A stretch of DNA of 57,228 nucleotides, taken from Bacillota bacterium (GTDB lineage: Bacteria; Bacillota; Clostridia; Lachnospirales; Lachnospiraceae). The notes below the pieces were generated by a model, which was given only the letters and a program-made list of their open reading frames with translations, ran no database searches and had not been told where the DNA came from. The stretch covers positions 1 through 57,228 of the forward strand of contig JAEZVF010000111.1 in assembly GCA_023443225.1 (NCBI GenBank), given 5' to 3'. Shown piece by piece: positions 25,365 through 34,638 of this stretch (the stretch's first letter is position 1; every line of letters starts with the position of its first letter). Both the position numbers and the translations under genes were made by a program.

Positions 25365-26116
25365 TAATTCTTACCTCCATTCAACAAACCTAAATCATTC
25401 AGTTCTGCTTTTGCATAAGTTTCTAATCCAATCATAATAACAACTGTTAAGATACCTTCTATAACAGCCAGAGGTAGCTGTGTAGGTGCAAATACTGCAA
25501 GGAATTTCAATGCAGAAGCAGGGACTCCACCATTAGCTGAAGGATAGGCAATTGCCAACTGCATACTTGTTACACAGTATGTAAACAAATCACCAAGAAA
25601 TGCTGCCAAAAAAATTCCAACATGCTTATTAACTTTTAATTTCTGGCACAATTTGTAAATTCCAAATGAAACAAATGGACCTGCTATCGCCATAGAAAAT
25701 GTGTTGGCACCAAGGCTCGTTAATCCACCATGAGCAAGTATAATTGCTTGAAAAATCAATACAATAATACCGAGAATACTAACAGCAGTTGGTCCGAATA
25801 AAATTGCACCTAATCCGGTACCCGTCATATGAGAACAGCTACCTGTTACCGAAGGTATCTTCAAAGATGAAATAACAAAAACAAAGGCCCCAGCCATCGC
25901 AAGTATAGTAATTGATCTGCGATAATTTGATACTGTTTTTTTGATGGAAAAATATCCAGCCACTAGGAATGGAATACATAGTGCACCCCACGCAATACAG
26001 TATTTAGGTGGAAGAAATCCTTCCATGATGTGCATTGCGTTAACTGTTGGCATAACTCCAAAGCATAACGCAATTGCTGCGGCAATAGCAATAATTCTCT
26101 TTTCTTTTTTATTCAT
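25364..26116 (-). CDS. cbiM: Cobalt ECF transporter substrate-binding membrane protein CbiM
   Basis: 250 residues. A signal peptide (about residues 1-27, ending in VNA) is followed by MHIMEGFLP. In this family cleavage exposes Met-His, whose His2 helps bind Co2+. About six to seven further membrane spans include conserved segments SVTGSCSHMTGTGLGAI and GGLTSLGANTFSMAIAGP. GGAGG precedes the ATG. Gene order is cbiQ-O-M-N, all behind a cobalamin riboswitch. High B12 therefore turns off cobalt import. Confidence 0.95.
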   Translation of the reverse strand: MNKKEKRIIAIAAAIALCFGVMPTVNAMHIMEGFLPPKYCIAWGALCIPFLVAGYFSIKKTVSNYRRSITILAMAGAFVFVISSLKIPSVTGSCSHMTGTGLGAILFGPTAVSILGIIVLIFQAIILAHGGLTSLGANTFSMAIAGPFVSFGIYKLCQKLKVNKHVGIFLAAFLGDLFTYCVTSMQLAIAYPSANGGVPASALKFLAVFAPTQLPLAVIEGILTVVIMIGLETYAKAELNDLGLLNGGKN

Positions 26117-26203
26117 TTTTCCTCCTTTTTGTTTTTAATGTCAGTATCACTAAAAACAACTACATTTATTTATCAAAAGCATTTCTTTTCATATGCTTTA
26201 TGA

Positions 26204-27037
26204 TTAAGTAATAACTTCAAGAATACTTTTAAATTCCTCAGGTGTTTTAGGGTAAAGTTTTAAATCTTCCAGTACCTGTTTTTCTACAAGGGATTCATAT
26301 ACCTCCAACATGATTGGCTGTTTTAAATTTGCTTGATTTAGTATTTCCTTACTTTGAAAAATTTCTAAAGGAGTTCCATCGGCTATAATTTCTCCTTGAT
26401 GAAATACAAGTACCCTTTCAGCCCAACGGTAAGCAAAATCAACGTCATGGACAGAAATAAGCATTGTCTTTCCTTCCGTATTCAGCTTTTCTAAAACCTC
26501 CTCTAACATCATTGTATTCAAAGGATCTAATGCTGCTGTAGGTTCATCAAATATAATAACATCTGACTTCATTGCTATAATATCTGCAATCGACACCCTT
26601 TTCTTCTCTCCTCCGCTTAAATAGTGCGGAGGTCTGTCAATAAACTCAGAAATATTCATATATTCCAGTGCTTCTTCAACCCTTTGATTAACCTCCTCCC
26701 GTGATAGTTTTAGATTCATCGGACCAAAACCAACCTCCGCTCTAACAGTAGAAGCAATAATCTGATTGTCCGCATCTTGAAATACAATGCCAATATTTTT
26801 TCGGAGTTCTTTTAAATTTTTCTTATTAATTACGGTATCACGGTATGTGATTTCTCCATAATCGGGTGTTAATACACCATTAACATTTAAGAAGAATGTT
26901 GATTTACCTGAACCGTTTGATCCAACAACCGCAATTTTTTCTCCTTCGTAAATCTCGACATTTACACCATTTAATACTGTTTCTCCACTTCCATATGTGT
27001 AAAATAAATTTTCAACCTTTAATATTGGTTTCTTCAT
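26204..27037 (-). CDS. cbiO: Cobalt ECF transporter ATPase CbiO
   Basis: About 277 residues. An ABC ATPase that powers the CbiMNQO importer. Walker A is GSNGSGKST near 37, the Q-loop GIVFQDADNQ, the signature LSGGEKKR near 138, Walker B VIIFDEPTAALDP and the H-loop SVHDVDF. I place the start at the ATG at 27037 (MKKPILKVE), which has an AAAGGA site. An earlier in-frame ATG at 27070 would overlap the end of cbiQ. A C-terminal extension of about 50 residues follows the ATPase core. Confidence 0.95.
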   Translation of the reverse strand: MKKPILKVENLFYTYGSGETVLNGVNVEIYEGEKIAVVGSNGSGKSTFFLNVNGVLTPDYGEITYRDTVINKKNLKELRKNIGIVFQDADNQIIASTVRAEVGFGPMNLKLSREEVNQRVEEALEYMNISEFIDRPPHYLSGGEKKRVSIADIIAMKSDVIIFDEPTAALDPLNTMMLEEVLEKLNTEGKTMLISVHDVDFAYRWAERVLVFHQGEIIADGTPLEIFQSKEILNQANLKQPIMLEVYESLVEKQVLEDLKLYPKTPEEFKSILEVIT

Positions 27038-27054
27038 TATTTTTTCCTTTCTCA

Positions 27055-27954
27055 TTACATGAATCCCCAAAGTAAAAACAAAAACACAATAAATATCGCC
27101 GCAACTATCAAATGCTTTCGTTTAATCTTTTTTTCTTCATCTAAAAACAACAGTTCTCCATCATAGCATCTGGCTTCCATTGCATTGTAATATGCATTTG
27201 ACTTTTTAAGTGAAACAACAAGCATATTACTTGCAATATTTCCAAATGTTATGCAGGATGTTTTAAAATCACAGTACCCCTGACGTGCTTCTGCTGAATT
27301 TTTCATTTGCCTATGAACATCAAGTAAAATAAAAATAAAACGGTAAATTAAATTCATTAATTCTATTATGAGTTTTGGAATACGAATTTTCCTAAAAAAT
27401 GCAATAATTTCATTGGAAGGAGTAGATAATGTCATCATTTGAAGTGCACTTACTGCCGCAAAAACTTTCAAAATTAAAAATGCCATTTTCTTTAGTTGTA
27501 GCATGGATGTAAACACATAACAAAACCCAAGATTTATATTGTATTGCCCAATTGGTACTTTTGAAAAATCAATTGCTATCGTGAATGTACCAAGCAAAAT
27601 AAAAGATAATGGAATTGCCAAAATTGATAAGTATTCTGTAATTGATAATCCACCCTTGAGTACCGTTATATAAGCCATAGCAAAAATAACCACGACTGAA
27701 ACATATGGATTATTTAACACAATGCTCAGAACCATAACAATGATAGAAAATCCAACTTTAAAATCAGGACCCCAGTCTCTGATAAGTGATGCATAAGCAT
27801 ATAAGTCAATAGAAAACCCTTCTCCATGCTTATGCCGAATTTTATGTTGATGATTATTCACACCATTAATATGAACACGCTTTTTTAGATATTCCCATAT
27901 AGAAATAATGCCAGCTAACGAAAAAATAGCACATAGCACAATATATTTTGTCAT
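27055..27954 (-). CDS. cbiQ: Cobalt ECF transporter transmembrane protein CbiQ
   Basis: 299 residues, the T component that couples CbiO to CbiM. After an N-terminal span and a basic, His-containing linker (HKIRHKHGEGFSIDLYAY), four to five membrane spans follow. The cytosolic coupling helix with the family Ala-Arg-Gly-type motif appears as NSAEARQGYCDF and NAMEARCYDG. AGGTAAGG lies upstream of the ATG. It is the first gene of the unit behind the riboswitch and terminator at 28.0-28.4 kb. The first membrane segment before the linker is longer than in typical CbiQ. Confidence 0.92.
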   Translation of the reverse strand: MTKYIVLCAIFSLAGIISIWEYLKKRVHINGVNNHQHKIRHKHGEGFSIDLYAYASLIRDWGPDFKVGFSIIVMVLSIVLNNPYVSVVVIFAMAYITVLKGGLSITEYLSILAIPLSFILLGTFTIAIDFSKVPIGQYNINLGFCYVFTSMLQLKKMAFLILKVFAAVSALQMMTLSTPSNEIIAFFRKIRIPKLIIELMNLIYRFIFILLDVHRQMKNSAEARQGYCDFKTSCITFGNIASNMLVVSLKKSNAYYNAMEARCYDGELLFLDEEKKIKRKHLIVAAIFIVFLFLLWGFM

Positions 27955-28020
27955 GCCGGTAACCTTACCTCTCCTTACAACCTATGTATGAACAGATTGA
28001 TATATTTTAAACCATCAACA

Positions 28021-28058
28021 AAAAAGCCATATCGAGTTCAAACAAACCCAATACAGCT
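28021..28058 (-). terminator. Riboswitch-linked terminator before cbiQ
   Basis: On the minus strand a 14-bp stem (28058-28045 with 28038-28025, several G-U pairs) with loop TGTTTG is followed by TTTTTT. It lies between the cobalamin riboswitch and cbiQ and is the probable expression platform. Confidence 0.75.
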
Positions 28059-28204
28059 TTGATCTGTAACTAAAATACACAAAACACACCGTAATAATGT
28101 AAGAAAAGGAAATATTTCATCTCTCACTTAAAAATTAAAGTTATCTGGTGTACCTCTTGGGTTCGAAGAGTTTTTGCATACTAAAACAATATGCAGTACA
28201 TTTC

Positions 28205-28390
28205 ATTATGCAAATGTATTCTGACTCAAACATCATCGCAATCTTTTACCTTCCCAGAATATCTTCCAGTGGTTAAAGAACATATAACTATGTCCTTTTC
28301 AAAAAATGCTCCGTTATTACAGTAGCGCTCCTGTGTGGGAATTGCACCCAGCTTCCTATACGAGAAAACTCGTACAAAATTTACATAACT
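28205..28390 (-). ncRNA. Cobalamin riboswitch controlling cbiQOMN-cbiK
   Basis: Read on the plus strand (reverse of the RNA), the element shows TATTCTGACTCA, CTTTTACCTTCCCAG, then ACAGTAGCGCTCCTGTGTGG and TGCACCCAGCTTCC. This corresponds to the B12-box core and its flanking stems. ATGTA/TACAT closes the element. It deviates more from consensus than the other three copies in the window but keeps the core. Confidence 0.85.
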
Positions 28391-28481
28391 CTATTAAATT
28401 TTTACACATACATAAATATTATAGCATATGAAGACGTCAAAGTCAAAAAATGCTTACACGCCTGTTACCCCCTTTTATTAA

Positions 28482-29126
28482 CTATGCTCCTCTGTTTTCA
28501 TCAAGCATATAAAGTAATGCATTACATATTGCTGCTGCCACATTGCTACCGCCCTTTCTTCCTCTTGCAACGATGTATGGTACTTCTGATTTGATTATTA
28601 ATTCTTTCGATTGTACCACATTAACAAATCCAACAGGCACCCCGATTACCAAAGCAGGTTTTATCTTACGTTCAGCAATCAACTCATAAAGGCGCACTAA
28701 TGCAGTTGGTGCATTCCCGACAGCAAAAATAACTTCTTTATCAAGTAAAGCTGCTTTATCAATGCTTGCTGTCGCTCTTGTGCTCCTGTTAACTTTTGCA
28801 ATCTCGGCAACTTCCTCGTCTGCCATATAGCAAAGTACCTCTCCACCGAATTTTGCTAGGACTTTTTTATTAATTCCTGCCTTCCCCATTTCCGTGTCAG
28901 TAACAATGCAAGCTCCCCTTTTAATTGCAGCTAAAGCATGTTCTACTACATTTTCAGAAAACACCAAAGAATCTACATACTCAAAGTCAGCAGAGGTATG
29001 AATTACTCGTTTAATAATTGGAGCCTTATCCGGGTCAAGAATTCTACCGTTCAATTCCTGCTCGATAATCTCGAAGCTCCTTTTTTCTATCTCTGCAGGC
29101 AGTATATTTTCCAAATCTATTTTCAT
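28482..29126 (-). CDS. cbiC: Precorrin-8X / cobalt-precorrin-8 methylmutase
   Basis: About 214 residues. CbiC moves the C11 methyl group to C12, giving cobyrinate. The N-terminus ENILPAEIEKRSFEIIEQEL, the catalytic His region VIHTSADFEY, ACIVTDTEMGKAGI and the GVPVGFVNVVQSKE and ARGRKGGSNVAAAICNAL segments are characteristic. The ATG at 29126 has GGAGGTTGCA upstream, which lies inside the end of the decayed cobA gene. It is the last gene of the long hem-cbi operon. Confidence 0.95.
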   Translation of the reverse strand: MKIDLENILPAEIEKRSFEIIEQELNGRILDPDKAPIIKRVIHTSADFEYVDSLVFSENVVEHALAAIKRGACIVTDTEMGKAGINKKVLAKFGGEVLCYMADEEVAEIAKVNRSTRATASIDKAALLDKEVIFAVGNAPTALVRLYELIAERKIKPALVIGVPVGFVNVVQSKELIIKSEVPYIVARGRKGGSNVAAAICNALLYMLDENRGA

Positions 29127-29129
29127 TGC

Positions 29130-29454
29130 AACCTCCAACTTTTCTATTCCTATTCTTGCACCAACTCCATGGTAAAAAGGATGCTTAACCTTCTTAATAT
29201 CAGATACCTAGTCCGCCAATTCAATCAATTCCAAAGAAGGATTTCTCCCTGTCATAATTACAATCACATCATAATTATATGCACCAATAATCTCATCTAG
29301 GACCAGCATTCTAAAATTCTTCGTTTTTACCAGTTCAAGCACATGATAAAGATAATAACTATATACTTCTTTCGCCTCAAATCGTTTTTCCTTCGATGAA
29401 TGCAGTTGTCTTGCCTTTCCCATCACCTGAGTATATATGAACTAAACTTTTCAT
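29130..29454 (-). pseudogene. cobA: Decayed cob(I)yrinic acid adenosyltransferase (cobA/btuR type)
   Basis: The gene starts at the ATG at 29454, overlapping the cbiP stop by ATGA, and reads KSLVHIYSGDGKGKTTA with an intact P-loop. The frame is then lost and some 60 residues are missing. In another frame it resumes as RFEAKEVYSYYLYH and FRMLVLDEIIGAYNYD. The usual helix before the TGRN motif is deleted, and VIVIMTGRNPSLELIELAD ends at a TAG that replaces the usual Tyr codon. The C-terminus continues readable as VSDIKKVKHPFYHGVGARIG up to cbiC. An intact copy lies at 50.2 kb. Confidence 0.85.
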
Positions 29455-30959
29455 ATTCCCTTCTCAATCATTTCATATATCTTTTTCATGTCCAAATGAT
29501 TACGCAAAGTATCTGCCAGTATATCATATTGTGCTTCTTTGTATTTCTTATAATCCATTACAGCTATTTGATCTAAATTGATACACTTTTCCTTTGCAAG
29601 GCACCCGATTAATGTCTTTGCAACCTCTTCTTTGTCAAAAATTCCGTGTACATAGGTTCCATACACATTGCCTGAAAAGGCACCCTCTGTTTCAGATTGT
29701 TTCTCATGTATTTTTTTCAGTGAAGTAAGGCATGGAAATCCACCTTCTGACTTAGATATCCCCATATGAATCTCATAACCTTCCAGAGCCACGCCACTTA
29801 GTCCTTTCAAGATTCCGTCCAAACTTTCGAATTTGCCTGTTACTCTTGTTCTTTTCTTATCACCTTGAAAAATGGTCTCCATCGGAAATATTCCCATTCC
29901 ATTTAACTTTCCACCCTCTTCTACCCCTTCTGGATCTGCAATCGTTGTTCCTAACATTTGAAAGCCACCACATACTCCAAAAATCACTTTCCCTGCTTTC
30001 TCAGCTTTCAAAATTGCTGCTTCTAGTCCTGATTTCCTTAACCATAGTAAATCCTTCATAGTGTTCTTAGTTCCAGGTATTATTATCATATCTGGATTTT
30101 TTAATTCCGAAACAGATTTTATATATCGTAATGATACCCCCTCAATACTTTGCAGGATATTAAAGTCTGTAAAATTTGATATGCGCGGAAGTCGAATTAC
30201 GGCGATATCAATCAAATCAACTTGCCTTTGTTCTGTCATTCGTTCGGATAAACTGTCTTCATCTTCAACATCTATATTCATATATGGTATAACACCAATG
30301 ACGGGGACTTTAACTCTCTCCTCTAGCATGATAACTCCAGGATCTAAAATAGTCTTATCTCCCCGAAACTTATTGACAATAAGACCTTTTACCATGTTTT
30401 TTTCATCTTCTTCAAGTAGTTCCATTGTGCCGACCAGTTGAGCAAATACACCTCCTCGATCAATATCTCCGACGATTAATACTGGTGCCTTCGCCATTTT
30501 AGCCATCCCCATATTAACAATATCTTCTGATTTCAAATTAATCTCAGTAGGGCTACCTGCACCTTCAATGACAATTATGTCAAATTCCTCATCTAACTTT
30601 TGATAGGCTCTCATAATGTCAGGAATAAGTGACTTTTTATATTTAAAGTAATCTCTGGCATTCATATTCCCTAGTACTTCCCCATTTACAATCACCTGAG
30701 ATCCAACATCGTTGGTAGGTTTTAATAATATGGGGTTCATATAGACAGACGGCTTAATGCCAGCTGCTTCCGCTTGCATGACCTGTGCTCTTCCCATCTC
30801 AAGTCCTTCCTCTGTAATATAAGAATTAAGAGCCATATTTTGAGATTTAAACGGTGCTGTTTTATAACCATCCTGTTTAAAAATCCGGCACAGTCCTGCA
30901 GCTATCAGACTCTTTCCGGCATTGGACATTGTGCCTTGTATCATGATTGACTTTGCCAT
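29451..30959 (-). CDS. cbiP: Cobyric acid synthase, glutamine-hydrolysing
   Basis: 502 residues (also called cobQ). It amidates four side chains of adenosylcobyrinate a,c-diamide using glutamine and ATP. The N-terminal dethiobiotin synthetase-like domain starts IQGTMSNAGKSLIAAGL. The C-terminal class I amidotransferase domain holds the catalytic Cys in VIFGVCGGFQMLGT and the His in YGTYVHGIFDKE. Length is standard. A decayed cobA overlaps its stop; the adenosylation that should precede this step is presumably done by the distant copy. Confidence 0.95.
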   Translation of the reverse strand: MAKSIMIQGTMSNAGKSLIAAGLCRIFKQDGYKTAPFKSQNMALNSYITEEGLEMGRAQVMQAEAAGIKPSVYMNPILLKPTNDVGSQVIVNGEVLGNMNARDYFKYKKSLIPDIMRAYQKLDEEFDIIVIEGAGSPTEINLKSEDIVNMGMAKMAKAPVLIVGDIDRGGVFAQLVGTMELLEEDEKNMVKGLIVNKFRGDKTILDPGVIMLEERVKVPVIGVIPYMNIDVEDEDSLSERMTEQRQVDLIDIAVIRLPRISNFTDFNILQSIEGVSLRYIKSVSELKNPDMIIIPGTKNTMKDLLWLRKSGLEAAILKAEKAGKVIFGVCGGFQMLGTTIADPEGVEEGGKLNGMGIFPMETIFQGDKKRTRVTGKFESLDGILKGLSGVALEGYEIHMGISKSEGGFPCLTSLKKIHEKQSETEGAFSGNVYGTYVHGIFDKEEVAKTLIGCLAKEKCINLDQIAVMDYKKYKEAQYDILADTLRNHLDMKKIYEMIEKGI

Positions 30960-31043
30960 CCATTACCAACCTTTCTATATCAATTACTCAACACCTTGCA
31001 AACTAACGTTTCTGGCAGTAATTGAATTTATGAACTTATTCTA

Positions 31044-32090
31044 TTAATATGTTAACTCGTATAACAGCCTTTTAAGTAACTCAATCAGCACTACATTTTC
31101 ACAATGTGTTTTTACCACAATACGATAATATCCTTCTGAGAGTCCTCTGTAATTACTGCAATCGCGAATCATAACTCCCTGCTCAAGGCATTTTTCATAC
31201 AAACCTTCTTTCGCTCTAAAGAAAATATAATTTGCTTGAGATTCATATATTTTAAAATGTAGTTGCCGTAACTGCTGTATTAAAAATTTCTTTTCCTCTT
31301 CAATCATTTTCAAAGATTGCTTTACATATTCCACCTCTTCCAGAGCCGCAATACCAGCCATTTGTGCTGGAATAGATATATTCCATGGTTGAGAATTATT
31401 CTTCATTTTATTTATGAGTAAAGAATTACCACAAAATCCGAAACCTAGTCGTAATCCAGGCATAGCATATAGCTTAGTAAACGCCTTTAGCACAAATAAA
31501 TTCTTCGACTCCTTACAAAGCCCTTTTAAGGTATAGTCCCTTTCTTCAGGTACAAAATCCATAAAGCATTCGTCAACCACCAGAAAGCAATTACTATCCT
31601 TACACTTTTGTAATATATTTTTCAACCATAATCTATCTATTAATACACCTGTTGGATTATTGGGATTGCATAAAAAAACAATATCGATATCCCCATTTAT
31701 CTCTTCTACAAAATCTGTCCCCAATTTAAATCCATTTTCCTCTAGTAATTGATAGTAACTTATCCTACAGTCCACACTCTGAAGTGCCCGCTCGTATTCA
31801 TGAAATGTCGGTGACAACAATAATGCTCTTTTGGGCTTTGTTGCTATAACAAGTGAGAAAATAAGATCTGCTGCACCATTTCCACAAACAATCATGTCTT
31901 TTGGAATACCCTCTTTTATTGAAATTGCGTCTCTCAATTCGTTGCATTCTGTGTCCGGATAATTACAAGATAGCTCCACACCTCTTTTTGCAGCTTGGAG
32001 TACACTTTCAGGAATACCCATCAGATTTATATTGGAGGAAAAATCCAGTCTTACATTATTTCTATAAACATCTCCACCATGTTGATACAT
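31044..32090 (-). CDS. cobD: Threonine-phosphate decarboxylase of the cobalamin pathway
   Basis: About 348 residues, a fold-type I PLP enzyme related to histidinol-phosphate aminotransferase. It makes (R)-1-amino-2-propanol phosphate, the linker attached by CbiB. Markers are YQHGGDVYRNN, SSNINLMGIP, CGNGAADLIFSL, FLCNPNNPTG, VVDECFMDF and the PLP lysine in VLKAFTKLYAMPGLRLGFG. I start at the ATG at 32090, where homologues begin MYQHGG; an upstream ATG at 32147 would overlap cbiB. A decayed relative lies at the right end of the window. Confidence 0.92.
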   Translation of the reverse strand: MYQHGGDVYRNNVRLDFSSNINLMGIPESVLQAAKRGVELSCNYPDTECNELRDAISIKEGIPKDMIVCGNGAADLIFSLVIATKPKRALLLSPTFHEYERALQSVDCRISYYQLLEENGFKLGTDFVEEINGDIDIVFLCNPNNPTGVLIDRLWLKNILQKCKDSNCFLVVDECFMDFVPEERDYTLKGLCKESKNLFVLKAFTKLYAMPGLRLGFGFCGNSLLINKMKNNSQPWNISIPAQMAGIAALEEVEYVKQSLKMIEEEKKFLIQQLRQLHFKIYESQANYIFFRAKEGLYEKCLEQGVMIRDCSNYRGLSEGYYRIVVKTHCENVVLIELLKRLLYELTY

Positions 32091-32134
32091 ACTTTTCTTG
32101 CCTCTTTTCTCCGCCCAACCGCGATTAGTAAATG

Positions 32135-33106
32135 CTAAATTAACCAATATAATAAAGCAAGTTTTATCAATCCAAATAAGATGATTGCAAAAGTAACCGT
32201 CTGATATAGTAACAAATTCGCTCTTTTAATATCTTCGCATTCGACTGTTCTAATATTATCACCAATTGTCTTTTTCGGATAAAGTTTTCCAAAATAATAT
32301 GCATCGCCTGCCAGCTGCACTTCTAATGCCCCTGCTACTACAGATTCTGTGTGAGCAGAATTTGGACTTGCATGATTATAACAATCTCGCCGATAAATCT
32401 TCCATGCATTCTTTGTATTAAATTTTGAAAAAATCGTACTAACAATCATAAGATATGCTGAAATTCTGGCAGGTATATAGTTTAAAACATCATCCAACCT
32501 GGCAGCTAACTTCCCAAAATTTATGTATTTCTCATTCTTATAACCAACCATAGAGTCCATAGTATTGACTGCCTTATAAAAAAATCCACCGCCTGCACCA
32601 GCTATTATCATGAATAACATAGGTGCTATACTGCCATCTGATGTATTCTCTGCAATGGTTTCAACTGCTGCCTTCACGATACCAACCTCAGACAAATTTG
32701 CTGTATCTCTTCCAACAATCATGCAAACTGCTTGTCTACCCTCTTCAAGTGCTCCTTTGGACAGTGCTTTATATACCTTCATGCTTTCAACCTTTAAAGA
32801 TTTTGTAGCCAGAAGCTGATAGCACATAATACTCTCAACAAATACTCCCGCATACGAGTTCCAATTATATATTAAACCAAGAATCAATACTGGTATTCCT
32901 GTTGATAAAACTACTACAATTATCACAAGAAAAGCACCTGCAACAAGTTCTCCTCTTTTGGTCACAGGGAATATTCTACGCAGTATTTTTTCTGTAAATG
33001 CTATTATATTGCCAATCAATCGGATTGGATGCCACAAGAAATATGGATCGCCAAATAGCAAATCAAGAACAAAGCCAATCACCAAGGCAATTAGTGAATA
33101 GTACAT
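32135..33106 (-). CDS. cbiB: Adenosylcobinamide-phosphate synthase
   Basis: About 323 residues, an integral membrane protein that joins aminopropanol phosphate to cobyric acid. The N-terminal LVIGFVLDLLFGDPYFLWHPIRLIG and the internal TSDGSIAPMLFMIIAG, NTMDSMVGYKN and ARLDDVLNYIPARISA segments are diagnostic. The ATG at 33106 follows GGAGG; an earlier ATG at 33127 overlaps that site and is less likely. It sits directly before cobD, its functional partner. Confidence 0.94.
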   Translation of the reverse strand: MYYSLIALVIGFVLDLLFGDPYFLWHPIRLIGNIIAFTEKILRRIFPVTKRGELVAGAFLVIIVVVLSTGIPVLILGLIYNWNSYAGVFVESIMCYQLLATKSLKVESMKVYKALSKGALEEGRQAVCMIVGRDTANLSEVGIVKAAVETIAENTSDGSIAPMLFMIIAGAGGGFFYKAVNTMDSMVGYKNEKYINFGKLAARLDDVLNYIPARISAYLMIVSTIFSKFNTKNAWKIYRRDCYNHASPNSAHTESVVAGALEVQLAGDAYYFGKLYPKKTIGDNIRTVECEDIKRANLLLYQTVTFAIILFGLIKLALLYWLI

Positions 33107-33169
33107 ACTAAGACAGCCTCCTATCATCCTTTTTCATAACTGCGATATAATCCCATCCATTCTACAGTC

Positions 33170-34543
33170 TTATCTGTTTTCATTTTTCATTTTCCAATCT
33201 AAGCATGTGTTTAGAAAACGAAAGGAGAAACTCATATTGGAATAATAATAAAGATGAGGAAATCCAACCGCCATATTTTCGTTTCCATGTATACAGTTCC
33301 ACTGTGTCTTTCTTAATGGCTTAAAAGCTGTAAAACTTTCGCCGCAGGCATTGCTGTCAAAATAGTGAAATTCATGTGCTGCAATGCTTTCACCGTATGT
33401 AGCAACCATTTGATTTTGATTTGCCTTTAATGTAATATAGCCAAACCTGTTTAACTTATCCGTTTTGTAAACTTCACCAGCAATGCTCCCAACCATTGGA
33501 TAACTTTGTCCTGAAATGTCCTCCATCTGAGTGTGGAGGTACATAAAGCCTCCGCACTCAGCAAGGCATGGCATTTTTTGATTTAAAGCTGTTCGAATGC
33601 TTGCCCTCATGCTTTCATTTGAACTAAGTTTGTCAGCTACTAATTCGGGATAACCACCGCCAAAAAGAATTCCATTCGTATCTTTTGGTAATTTTTTGTC
33701 ATGTAATGGTGAGAATTCAATCAGCTTTGCTCCCATATCCTGTAGCAGCTCCAAATTATCCTGATAGTAAAAGCAGAATGCTTCGTCCTTTGCAACTGCA
33801 ATTCTTATTTCTTGACTTAGTTTTGGTATTTTAGGTATTTCATAATAAAGTTCATCTGATTTACCTGCCATTCGCAATATTTCATCTAATTCAATAGTTT
33901 CCTCCAAAATGTCTGCCAGTTTATTCAATTTGCTATGAAAGTCATTTATCTCTTCCGGCATTACCAGCCCTAAATGTCTACTTGAGATTACTAGTTCCTT
34001 CACAAACGGCACATATCCAAAAACTTTTATTCCAAGCTCCCTCTCTATCTGATCTTTTATAATAGAATACAAACTTTTCGACATTTGATTTAAAATAACA
34101 CCGATGATATTGCAATTTTCTTGGTATTGTAAAAAACCTTGTATCAAAGGAATAAGTGAAAGACTCATGCCCTTACAATTGATTACTAGTATTGAAGGAG
34201 TATCCGTCATCCTAGCTAACTCATAAGATGATCCCGTTGTAGATATTCCACCTACACCATCATAAAAACCCATAACTCCTTCCATAACTGAAATATCAGC
34301 ATCCTTTGCTGTTTTACCAAATAGATATTTAATGGTATCTTCATCACTAAAGAAGGTATCAAGATTTTTAGATTTTGTTCCTATCACCTCCTTGTGGAAC
34401 AATGGATCGATATAATCCGGTCCACATTTAAAGGAAGCGACCTTTAACCCTCTATTCACAAAAGCCTGTAAAATCCCACAGGTAATCATGGTTTTTCCGC
34501 TCCCACTCGAAGGAGCGCCAATCATTATTCTAGGCAGTTGCAT
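33170..34543 (-). CDS. cbiA: Cobyrinate a,c-diamide synthase
   Basis: About 457 residues. It amidates carboxylates a and c of cobyrinate with glutamine and ATP. The N-terminal P-loop domain starts MIGAPSSGSGKTMITCGI. FKCGPDYIDPLFH and VMEGVMGFYDG follow. The C-terminal amidotransferase domain has LFGGGYPEL and the nucleophile in CLAECGGFMYLH. The ATG at 34543 has GGAGGAAGAT just upstream; the frame extends 18 codons further without a site. Confidence 0.95.
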   Translation of the reverse strand: MQLPRIMIGAPSSGSGKTMITCGILQAFVNRGLKVASFKCGPDYIDPLFHKEVIGTKSKNLDTFFSDEDTIKYLFGKTAKDADISVMEGVMGFYDGVGGISTTGSSYELARMTDTPSILVINCKGMSLSLIPLIQGFLQYQENCNIIGVILNQMSKSLYSIIKDQIERELGIKVFGYVPFVKELVISSRHLGLVMPEEINDFHSKLNKLADILEETIELDEILRMAGKSDELYYEIPKIPKLSQEIRIAVAKDEAFCFYYQDNLELLQDMGAKLIEFSPLHDKKLPKDTNGILFGGGYPELVADKLSSNESMRASIRTALNQKMPCLAECGGFMYLHTQMEDISGQSYPMVGSIAGEVYKTDKLNRFGYITLKANQNQMVATYGESIAAHEFHYFDSNACGESFTAFKPLRKTQWNCIHGNENMAVGFPHLYYYSNMSFSFRFLNTCLDWKMKNENR

Positions 34544-34638
34544 ATCTTCCTCCATTCCTATGCAATATTTATATCGAAGTAAAACATCTTCCCACAACTT
34601 ATATTATCAGAACAAAATACACATTCTAGTAACTTGAA

